Assembly: GCA_003527165.1 (NCBI GenBank)
Contig: DPSI01000271.1
Coordinates: 1-5,181 of the forward strand
Reading direction: 5' to 3'
DNA length: 5,181 bases
DNA from: Pseudomonas sp.
GTDB taxonomy: Bacteria; Pseudomonadota; Gammaproteobacteria; Pseudomonadales; Pseudomonadaceae
In this document: piece after piece, positions 1 through 4,628 of the stretch
Numbering within the stretch: the first letter of the stretch is position 1
Layout: every line of letters begins with the position of its first letter
The notes under the pieces: generated by a model
What the model was told of the DNA's origin: nothing
Database searches by the model: none
Seen by the model: the letters and a program-made list of their open reading frames with translations, nothing else
Program-made: the position numbers and the translations under genes

Positions 1-439
1 CGGTCTGCAGTCCTACCTTAAGACCAGCGGCGGCAAGGGGCTGCACATACTGGTGCCACTTGAGCCGGTTCACAGCTGGACCGAGGTCAAGGCCTTTAGC
101 CAGGGCATTGCGCAGTACATGGCGAAGCTGCTGCCGCAGCATTTTTCGGCGGTGAGCGGCCCGAAGAATCGAGTCGGCAAGATATTTATCGACTACCTAC
201 GCAACAGCCAGGGCGCCAGTACCGTCGCCGCCTACTCGGTCCGTGCGCGCGAGGGGCTTTCCGTGTCGGTACCGATCCATCGCGACGAGCTTACCGATCT
301 CAAGGGCGCCAACCTCTGGACCATCCGCAATCTTATGCAGCGACTGGAGGAGCAGGGCGATGACGACCCTTGGGCCGGTATCGACGAGACGGGACAAACG
401 ATCACTGAGGAAATGCGCGAGCGACTCGGGATGAAATGA
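1..439 (+). CDS. ligD: DNA ligase D, C-terminal end of the primase-polymerase domain (5' partial)
   Basis: LigD is the multifunctional enzyme of bacterial non-homologous end joining; it works with Ku to trim, fill in and seal double-strand breaks. Only the last 145 residues are present, read in frame from base 2, and the gene continues beyond the left edge. They match the end of the POL (archaeo-eukaryotic primase-like) domain. Visible residues 8-15 are TSGGKGLH, the nucleotide-binding loop with its Ser and His. Visible residues 62-67 are FIDYLR, whose Asp64 is the likely third metal ligand. AYSVRAR follows, with a conserved Arg at 81. The spacings from His15 to Asp64 (49) and from Asp64 to Arg81 (17) agree with those I recall for the P. 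aeruginosa enzyme. The protein ends shortly after the POL domain, so POL is the C-terminal module, as in pseudomonads. The upstream phosphoesterase and ligase modules and any ku gene lie outside the window. The GTG at 53 is internal, not a start. The gene converges on the DUF2790 gene. Confidence 0.93.
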   Translation, partial: GLQSYLKTSGGKGLHILVPLEPVHSWTEVKAFSQGIAQYMAKLLPQHFSAVSGPKNRVGKIFIDYLRNSQGASTVAAYSVRAREGLSVSVPIHRDELTDLKGANLWTIRNLMQRLEEQGDDDPWAGIDETGQTITEEMRERLGMK

Positions 440-462
440 TCCGCCGGGTAGCGGACCGGGGG

Positions 463-699
463 TCAATGATCGTTGCAATCCGCGCCTTGACGCAGGTAGC
501 TCATCACGTGGGTTTCGCCTTTGGAATCCAGATAAGTCATCTTGGCTTCGACCACGGCACAACCGCCATTCGGCACTTCCATCGAAATGACTTTGGCGAC
601 GTCCAGATCGTCGCCGTATTGATAGGGCACCGCTTGAGGCGCGGCATTGGCCAGTTGTGCGAACAGGGACAAACCGGTAATCCAGAATAGATTTTTCAT
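463..699 (-). CDS. Small exported DUF2790 family protein
   Basis: This encodes a 78-residue protein of unknown function, predicted to be periplasmic or secreted. The N-terminus is a short Sec signal peptide: MKN, a hydrophobic stretch at about residues 4-17, then LANA with probable cleavage after Ala19. The mature part is about 59 residues and has two cysteines, Cys47 and Cys75, which could form one disulfide. The pattern GGCAVVEAKMTYLDSKG, then HVMSYLRQGADC, is the usual DUF2790 signature as I know it; the family occurs in several copies in many Pseudomonas genomes. The ATG at 697-699 was chosen because a strong Shine-Dalgarno (GAAGAGGT, 704-711) precedes it and the signal peptide begins there. 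The frame stays open upstream well into the LysR region, but that stretch has no family similarity. The gene is convergent with ligD, 23 bp away, and is probably transcribed on its own from within 700-943. Its role is not known; a stress or metal link would be speculation. Confidence 0.87.
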   Translation of the reverse strand: MKNLFWITGLSLFAQLANAAPQAVPYQYGDDLDVAKVISMEVPNGGCAVVEAKMTYLDSKGETHVMSYLRQGADCNDH

Positions 700-703
700 A
701 GTG

Positions 704-711
704 ACCTCTTC
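704..711 (-). promoter_or_regulatory. Ribosome binding site deciding the DUF2790 start
   Basis: On the minus strand GAAGAGGT lies 4 nt before the ATG at 699 (GAGG core about 5 nt away). It is a near-ideal Shine-Dalgarno sequence. It settles the start at the signal-peptide methionine over several upstream in-frame ATG or GTG codons, none of which has comparable spacing. Confidence 0.75.
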
Positions 712-750
712 GTGAGTTGAGGCACGCCAGCACATCGGGCGCGCGCTCGG

Positions 751-781
751 AATAAAACAGGCTGCCAACGAGGAAGCAGCC
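751..781 (-). terminator. Rho-independent terminator-like hairpin in the DUF2790 leader
   Basis: On the minus strand GGCTGC (776-781) pairs perfectly with GCAGCC (760-765) around a 10-nt loop, extendable by one G-U pair. It is followed at once by TGTTTTATT (751-759), a U-rich tail. It lies 163 nt after the LysR stop and about 50 nt before the DUF2790 start codon. The simplest reading is the terminator of the LysR transcript. However, I see no convincing promoter in the roughly 50 bp between it and the DUF2790 gene, so it could instead be a leader attenuator or the end of a small RNA. The stem is only 6-7 bp, so strength is moderate. Confidence 0.55.
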
Positions 782-795
782 GAAAGGGACAGGTG

Positions 796-827
796 TCGAA
801 CGACCCAAGGAGTGATCATCGAACGAC
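796..827. repeat. 9-bp direct repeat, 23-bp period
   Basis: The 9-mer TCGAACGAC occurs at 796-804 and again at 819-827, so the copies start 23 bp apart, close to two helical turns. Both lie upstream of the terminator-like hairpin and of the DUF2790 gene. A paired protein-binding site is possible. Two 9-bp copies could also be chance, so this is a weak call. Confidence 0.3.
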
Positions 828-871
828 TTACAGCGGGATGGAGATCAACCGCCGCCATGTCTCTGAAACAA

Positions 872-900
872 ATAGTAAAGTTTGGTGGGTGCCGGAAAAA
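872..900 (-). promoter_or_regulatory. Possible weak sigma-70-type promoter for the DUF2790 leader
   Basis: On the minus strand TTTTTC (895-900) and TACTAT (872-877) are separated by 17 bp. The -10 element matches 4 of 6 consensus bases and the -35 element is poor. It lies in a locally AT-richer patch downstream of the 923-937 palindrome. If used, it would start a transcript near 865, with a leader of about 165 nt before the DUF2790 ATG that passes through the hairpin at 760-781. This is a tentative reading of weak matches. Confidence 0.2.
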
Positions 901-922
901 TAGCGGCTGGCGAGAGGAACCT

Positions 923-937
923 TTACCGAATCGGTAA
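923..937. promoter_or_regulatory. Perfect 15-bp palindrome, candidate operator
   Basis: TTACCGAATCGGTAA is a perfect inverted repeat with 7-bp arms around one central base, beginning 6 bp after the LysR stop codon (944-946). Perfect symmetry with almost no spacer, and no T-run on either side, favours a dimeric protein-binding site over a terminator. It lies about 25-50 bp upstream of the tentative DUF2790 promoter, so it could control that gene. The binding protein cannot be named from sequence; TetR-family operators often have this ACCGnnCGGT-like appearance. Confidence 0.45.
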
Positions 938-943
938 CAATGT

Positions 944-1879
944 TCAGGCCCAGTATTCCGGGTTCTGCAATGCCTGGTGATAGCCGAAAAAGGCTTGCGG
1001 CAGCTCCTGCTTGAGAAACTCCACCCAGGTTTTAACCTTGGCATCGAGGAATCGCCGCGAAGGGTAGAGCGCATAAATGGATTTTTCCTGCAGGCGGAAC
1101 TGCGGCAGCAGCCGCACCAACGAGCCACGTTGCAGCGCCGGAACGGCCACGTAATCCGGCAACAGACAGATCCCCATTCCCGCTTCGGCGGCACTGCTCA
1201 TCGCCTCGGCGACGTTCACCTTGAAGGTTTCGCCCGGCCAGATCGTCTGCTCCACATCCTTGCCGACGAAGCTCCAGCTATCGGAAAAGACGGGATCGGC
1301 GAGGCGCAGGCATCGGTGATGCTCGAGGTCGGCCGGCACCTTCGGCGCGCCATGTTGCTTGAGGTAGATCGGCGATGCGCAGACCACGTGGAACACCGTG
1401 CCGAGCTGCTGGGCGATCAGCTCGGAATCAGGCAGTTCGCGCGACAGGGTAATGATCACGTCAAGGTTGTCTTCCAGCGGATCGGGCTGCCGCTGGGACA
1501 GCAGCAAATCCAGATTCACGTCCGGGTAGATCTCGTTGTAACGCCCGGCAAGTGTTGCCAACAGCTGGATACCGAGGCCGATGGTGGAATGGACTCGCAG
1601 CTGACCTTTGGGAACCAAGTGCGCACCGCCCGCTTCGACTCGCGCCTGTTCGACCTGCTCGAGGATGGCCCGACTCTGCTCCAGAAAGCGCTCGCCCGCT
1701 TCGGTCAGCGCCAAACGCCGCGTCGTGCGGTGGAGAAGACGCGCTTGCAGATGGTTCTCCAACTCCGACACCAGTCGGGAAACCTGAGCGGTCGAGGTAT
1801 CGGACTGCAGCGCCGCTGCCGTGAAGCTCCCGGCGTCGGCCACCCGTACAAAGACTCGCATCGCATGGAACATGTCCAT
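944..1879 (-). CDS. LysR-type transcriptional regulator (AaeR/DmlR/CrgA-like branch)
   Basis: This is a complete 311-residue LysR-family DNA-binding regulator, a normal length for the family. Residues 3-62 form the winged helix-turn-helix. The recognition part is around residues 18-37 (SFTAAALQSDTSTAQVSRLV), followed by the typical LENHLQARLLHRTTRRLALTEAG wing region. A linker helix covers roughly 63-88. The effector domain spans about 90-295 and shows the family motif AEAGMGICLLPDYV (231-244), then LYPSRRF and KVKTWVEFL near the end. The start is the ATG at 1877-1879 with AGAGG at 1890-1894, 10 nt upstream; the ATG two codons later would be too far from it. In Escherichia coli the related aaeXAB pump is controlled by a divergent LysR gene, aaeR. 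Here the LysR gene lies downstream of the pump operon on the same strand. I infer that it senses an aromatic or other organic acid and controls the pump, but the sequence does not prove this. Confidence 0.92.
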   Translation of the reverse strand: MDMFHAMRVFVRVADAGSFTAAALQSDTSTAQVSRLVSELENHLQARLLHRTTRRLALTEAGERFLEQSRAILEQVEQARVEAGGAHLVPKGQLRVHSTIGLGIQLLATLAGRYNEIYPDVNLDLLLSQRQPDPLEDNLDVIITLSRELPDSELIAQQLGTVFHVVCASPIYLKQHGAPKVPADLEHHRCLRLADPVFSDSWSFVGKDVEQTIWPGETFKVNVAEAMSSAAEAGMGICLLPDYVAVPALQRGSLVRLLPQFRLQEKSIYALYPSRRFLDAKVKTWVEFLKQELPQAFFGYHQALQNPEYWA

Positions 1880-1903
1880 TGGCTTACTACCTCTACCAGG
1901 CCG

Positions 1904-1912
1904 TTAATAACA
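1904..1912 (-). promoter_or_regulatory. Possible extended -10 promoter for the LysR gene
   Basis: Just after the operon terminator the minus strand reads TGT followed by TATTAA (1904-1909), an extended -10 pattern matching 4 of 6 hexamer bases with the upstream TG. No -35 element is recognisable at 16-18 bp. Transcription from here would give a very short leader ending in AGAGG and the ATG at 1879. LysR genes often have weak promoters, but this match alone is thin evidence. Confidence 0.22.
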
Positions 1913-1933
1913 GCCCGCGTTGCCGTATTGCGT

Positions 1934-1969
1934 TAAAAACAGGCTCGGTTGCGCCCGGTCAACTGAGCC
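1934..1969 (-). terminator. Rho-independent terminator of the efflux operon
   Basis: On the minus strand GGCTC (1965-1969) and GTTG (1960-1963) pair with CAAC (1948-1951) and GAGCC (1942-1946). There is one internal A-C mismatch and an 8-nt loop. A tail of T, G and five Ts (1935-1941) follows directly. The stem, loop and U-tract are all in the right order for minus-strand transcription, about 100 nt after the outer-membrane factor stop. The plus strand has no T-run after the hairpin, so it acts one way. It should separate the efflux operon from the LysR gene, although some read-through is possible. Confidence 0.75.
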
Positions 1970-1979
1970 GGTTCCGTAG

Positions 1980-1997
1980 GGTCGAATTTATTCGACC
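1980..1997. promoter_or_regulatory. Perfect 18-bp palindrome, candidate operator
   Basis: On the plus strand GGTCGAATTTATTCGACC has perfect 8-bp arms around two central bases. No T-run follows on either strand, so it is unlikely to be a terminator by itself. A protein-binding site, for example for LysR autoregulation, is possible. The even symmetry does not match the usual LysR T-N11-A spacing, so another regulator or a purely RNA role is equally possible. It is separated from the LysR start by the operon terminator. Confidence 0.42.
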
Positions 1998-2008
1998 AAC
2001 ACCGCTCT

Positions 2009-2038
2009 CTGGCGCTCGCCATCTGTCGGCGACGCCAG
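2009..2038 (-). repeat. GC-rich bulged hairpin after the outer-membrane factor gene
   Basis: CTGGCG (2009-2014) with TCGCC (2016-2020) pairs with GGCGA (2028-2032) and CGCCAG (2033-2038). This makes an 11-bp stem with a single bulged base (2015) and a 7-nt loop. It begins about 30 nt after the operon's last stop codon on the minus strand and has no U-tract. As RNA it could protect the 3' end of the efflux message from exonucleases, upstream of the true terminator at 1934-1969. That role is inferred from position. Confidence 0.45.
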
Positions 2039-2068
2039 CATGGAGCGATCAGCTTTGCTGCGGATAAC

Positions 2069-3523
2069 TCAGTGCACAAGTTGCGTCGACGGCCCAAGCC
2101 CGGCATCTTTCCAGCCGCCGCCCAACGCCAGAAACAGGTTGACCTGATCCAGCGATAATTGTGCTTCTGACTTAGCCAGGGCGGCTTCGGCAGAGGCCAG
2201 GGTGCGCTCGGTGTCGAGGCTGTCGAGATAGGCCAAACGGCCTTCCTGATACAGCCGGCGGGTGTGATCGGCGGCGTTGCTGGCAGCGTCTCGGGAATCG
2301 CGCAAGGCGTGGTTGCGTTCCAGATCATGGGCATATCGCGTCAGCAGCGTCTGGGTCTCACGCAGGGCATCGAGTACCGTGCCATCGAAGCGTGCCAGCG
2401 CGGCGTCGGCGCCGGCTTCCATGGCGCGCACCCGGGCGCGATCGACCCGTGTTGGAAAGTGCCAGGAAATTGCCGGCCCGAACTCCCAGCGGCGAGTGAT
2501 CGGATCGGCTAAGTGTTCGAGCATGCCGGTGTAGCCGGCCGAGGCGCCGAGGTTGACCTCCGGGTACATCATCGCAGTGGCGACGCCGATATCTGCGGTG
2601 GCCGCGGCGAGCATGCGTTCCGCCGCGCGAATATCCGGGCGACGTTTGAGCAGCGCGGCGCCATCGCCGACCGGAATCGGCTGGCTCAGTTGCGGCGCAT
2701 GGCTGCAGGCGGCCACCGGTTCAGGTAGATCGCCGGGGGTGCGGCCGAGCAGGGCGGCGATCTGGTACAGCGCGGCGGATTTTTTCGATTCGAACGGCGG
2801 CAGTTCGGCGCGCAGCGCTTCGACCTGAGCGCGTGCGCGGGCGACGTCCACCTCGTTACCGCGTCCGCCGTTCAACAGGCGCGTGGCCACGTCCAGCTGA
2901 CGTCGCTGAATATCCAGCGAATGCTCGGCGATGGTCAGTTCTTCGCTCGCATGGCAGGCCTGGACATAGTTGCGTACGACCTGCGCCACGACGGTGATGC
3001 GGGCAGTGTCCAACGCTGCTGCGCTGGCATCGGCACTGGCGCCGGCCGATTCGGCGGCGCGCTTGAGCTTGCCGAACAGATCGAGCTGATAACCGACCGA
3101 AAGACCCGCATCGGCGAGGTTCATCACCGGGATTTTTTCCTGCAGTGCCAGTGATTCACTGGATATCTGGCCGCGTGCGAGCGAGCCAGCGCCGCCAATC
3201 TCGACCTCCTGCGCGTGGTGGGCCATCTGGAAGCCTTCATAGGCGCGCCGGAGCGTATGGTAGGCGAGGCGAACGTCGGTGTTGCGCTCCAGTGCCTCGG
3301 TCACCAACTGGTCGAGGAGGGGGTCGTCATAGAGCTTCCACCAGTCGGCCGGCAGCTCGGCTTGGTCCACCTTCGCATTGCCAGCCAGATCGAATGGCGC
3401 CTGCGCCTCGGTGCGTTGAATCGCGGCGTCATCAGGCAACCGGTAGTCCGGGCCGACCGTGGTGCAGGCGCTGAGTGTTGCGACGGCCGCCGCGAACAGC
3501 GCAGTCAGGGTGTGGCGACTCAT
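2069..3523 (-). CDS. NodT-type outer-membrane factor lipoprotein (OprM/TolC-like efflux channel)
   Basis: This is a complete 484-residue outer-membrane channel subunit, the usual length for the RND/NodT family. Trimers of such proteins form the barrel and periplasmic tunnel through which a pump expels substrate. Residues 1-20 are a lipoprotein signal ending in the lipobox LSAC, with Cys20 lipidated. Residue 21 is Thr, which fits outer-membrane sorting. Family marks follow: TVGPDYRLP (22-30), DWWKLYDDPLLDQLV (60-74), VGYQLDLFGK (143-152) and LLKRRPDIRAAERML (291-305). YPEVNLGASAGY lies at 320-331, and a second outer-membrane-efflux repeat carries RLYQEGRLAYLDSLDTER (423-440). Its ATG overlaps the adaptor's TGA by 4 bp (ATGA), and the nearest GGAG is about 12 nt upstream, so it probably depends on translational coupling. 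It is the last gene of the operon. Its presence means the pump need not borrow a general TolC-like channel. Substrate cannot be read from this subunit. Confidence 0.94.
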   Translation of the reverse strand: MSRHTLTALFAAAVATLSACTTVGPDYRLPDDAAIQRTEAQAPFDLAGNAKVDQAELPADWWKLYDDPLLDQLVTEALERNTDVRLAYHTLRRAYEGFQMAHHAQEVEIGGAGSLARGQISSESLALQEKIPVMNLADAGLSVGYQLDLFGKLKRAAESAGASADASAAALDTARITVVAQVVRNYVQACHASEELTIAEHSLDIQRRQLDVATRLLNGGRGNEVDVARARAQVEALRAELPPFESKKSAALYQIAALLGRTPGDLPEPVAACSHAPQLSQPIPVGDGAALLKRRPDIRAAERMLAAATADIGVATAMMYPEVNLGASAGYTGMLEHLADPITRRWEFGPAISWHFPTRVDRARVRAMEAGADAALARFDGTVLDALRETQTLLTRYAHDLERNHALRDSRDAASNAADHTRRLYQEGRLAYLDSLDTERTLASAEAALAKSEAQLSLDQVNLFLALGGGWKDAGLGPSTQLVH

Positions 3524-4422
3524 GGCGTGGCCGGCTCCGCTGTGGCGGCTTGCGGCCAGGGCAGCACGGAGAGCGTCGCGGTCCGGCCGATGACCAGGCG
3601 AATCCCGGTTTCCTGTCCCTCATCCAGCACCACGCGAACCGGAATCCGCTGGGCGAGGCGGACCCAGTTGAAGCTCGGATTGATGTTGGGCAGCAGCGAG
3701 TTGCCACGCGCGCGATCTCGGTCTTCGATGCCCGCGGCGATGCTCTGGACGTGGCCACTCAGATGCTGGGACTCGCCCATGATCTGAATATCCACCGGCT
3801 GGCCAATTTCGATGGCGTGGAGCTTGGTTTCTTCGAAATAGCCTTCGACGCGCAGCGAGTGGGTATCGACGATTGATAACACTGGGCTGCCGGTTCTGAC
3901 GTAGTCGCCGACGCGCATGGTCTGGTCGCTGAGGTAGCCGTCCACCGGGCTCAGCACGGTGGTGCGTTTGAGGTCGAGGCGGGCCACGCCAAGCGCTGCT
4001 TCCGCGGTTTTTAGTGCGGCTTCGGCACGTTTGACCTGGGTGTCGCCGATTTCCACAGTTTCCGCTGCGATCAGGTCCTTCAGCACGCGGTTACGCTTGG
4101 CCTCCCGGCGCGCTTGGTCAAGCTGGGCACGACGCTCAAGAACGGTGGCTTCGGCTTCATCGACGGCGAGTTCGAAGCGGGCCTGATCAATGACGAACAA
4201 CACCTGGCCCCGGCTGACCTTCTGGTTGTCACGCACCCGCAATTCGGTAACCAGGCCGGAGACATCGGGCGCAACCTGAATGATGTCGGCATGCACATGG
4301 CCATCACGGGTCCAGGGCGCTTCCATGTAGTAATCCCACAGGTGCAGGCTGACAGCGGTGGCGACGCCCACGGCCAGCAGAGTCAGCACCACGGAGCCGG
4401 TGGCAGGTATCCATTTCTTCAC
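3520..4422 (-). CDS. HlyD-family periplasmic adaptor subunit (AaeA/EmrA-like)
   Basis: This encodes a 300-residue membrane-fusion protein that bridges the inner-membrane transporter and the outer-membrane channel. Residues 9-28 form a single N-terminal membrane anchor; there is no lipobox. APWTRDGHV (35-43) opens the first half of the lipoyl-like domain, with VAPDVSGLVTEL and KVSRGQVLFVID (50-79). A coiled-coil hairpin rich in Ala, Glu and Arg spans about 82-150. The second lipoyl half has LSPVDGYLSDQTMRVGDYV (158-175), and a beta-barrel domain follows. NWVRLAQRIPVRV (253-265) is typical of the AaeA subgroup. The start is a GTG at 4420-4422 whose bases overlap the DUF1656 TGA. The long upstream open frame belongs to shadow sequence over the neighbouring genes. 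The Shine-Dalgarno is poor, so translation is probably coupled. Neighbouring FUSC, DUF1656 and NodT genes make an organic-anion export role likely. Confidence 0.92.
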   Translation of the reverse strand: MKKWIPATGSVVLTLLAVGVATAVSLHLWDYYMEAPWTRDGHVHADIIQVAPDVSGLVTELRVRDNQKVSRGQVLFVIDQARFELAVDEAEATVLERRAQLDQARREAKRNRVLKDLIAAETVEIGDTQVKRAEAALKTAEAALGVARLDLKRTTVLSPVDGYLSDQTMRVGDYVRTGSPVLSIVDTHSLRVEGYFEETKLHAIEIGQPVDIQIMGESQHLSGHVQSIAAGIEDRDRARGNSLLPNINPSFNWVRLAQRIPVRVVLDEGQETGIRLVIGRTATLSVLPWPQAATAEPATP

Positions 4423-4628
4423 GATTCGAGTCCCGGTGTGAGAGTGAACAGGGCGCCCAGCACCATGACGTACAGGGCGAGATTGAACAGCGGCGGATGC
4501 CAGACCCAGCGATACAAACCCAGGCGCGACAGGGCCTTGGCAAGTAGGCTTTTGAGCAGGTAGGCGCCGAGCATCAGCACCAGCAACATCGGCACGTAGA
4601 CGCCGTAGATATTCAGATGGCCGATCAT
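4419..4628 (-). CDS. DUF1656 (AaeX-like) small inner-membrane protein
   Basis: This is a complete 69-residue protein with two predicted membrane spans, about residues 8-30 and 46-64, joined by a basic loop. The conserved WHPPLFNLALYVMVLG (43-58) matches the WHPALFNTALY motif of E. coli AaeX, the small partner encoded with the AaeA/AaeB hydroxybenzoate efflux pump. Its biochemical job is not established; it is thought to accompany FUSC-type transporters, perhaps in assembly or stability. The ATG at 4626-4628 overlaps the FUSC stop codon (ATGA), with GGAG at 4636-4639 about 7 nt upstream. The TGA overlaps the GTG start of the adaptor. It sits between the transporter and the adaptor, whereas in enterobacteria aaeX is first. 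Confidence 0.92.
   Translation of the reverse strand: MIGHLNIYGVYVPMLLVLMLGAYLLKSLLAKALSRLGLYRWVWHPPLFNLALYVMVLGALFTLTPGLES

Noticed and set aside
440..455. TCCGC/GCGGA inverted repeat between ligD and the DUF2790 gene as a bidirectional terminator
   Set aside because: The stem is only 5 bp and is followed by GC-rich sequence with no T-run in either direction.
757..772. TGGCAG with a downstream T-rich run as a sigma-54 promoter
   Set aside because: The required GC dinucleotide of the -12 element is absent at the correct spacing, and the sequence is already explained by the hairpin.
197..808. A 203-codon minus-strand open frame across the end of ligD and the DUF2790 gene
   Set aside because: It overlaps two supported genes in other frames, has no recognisable domain and carries no good ribosome binding site.
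700..1194. Long in-frame N-terminal extension of the DUF2790 protein, including a lipobox-like SLAAC
   Set aside because: The extension passes through the terminator hairpin and into LysR coding sequence. The strong Shine-Dalgarno and signal peptide place the start at 699.
977..1936. A 319-codon plus-strand open frame opposite the LysR gene
   Set aside because: It is antisense to a clear LysR coding sequence with family motifs throughout. The translation is low-complexity and rich in Arg, Gln and Gly with no recognisable domain, as expected for a shadow frame in GC-rich DNA.
1933..1962. TTGACC followed 17-18 bp later by TTTTAA as a LysR promoter
   Set aside because: The -35-like hexamer lies within the terminator stem and loop, and the -10-like bases are its U-tract. 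The terminator explains both.
1879..2067. A 62-codon plus-strand open frame in the spacer upstream of LysR
   Set aside because: It begins on the LysR start codon's complementary strand, has no ribosome binding site and runs through three inverted repeats including the terminator.
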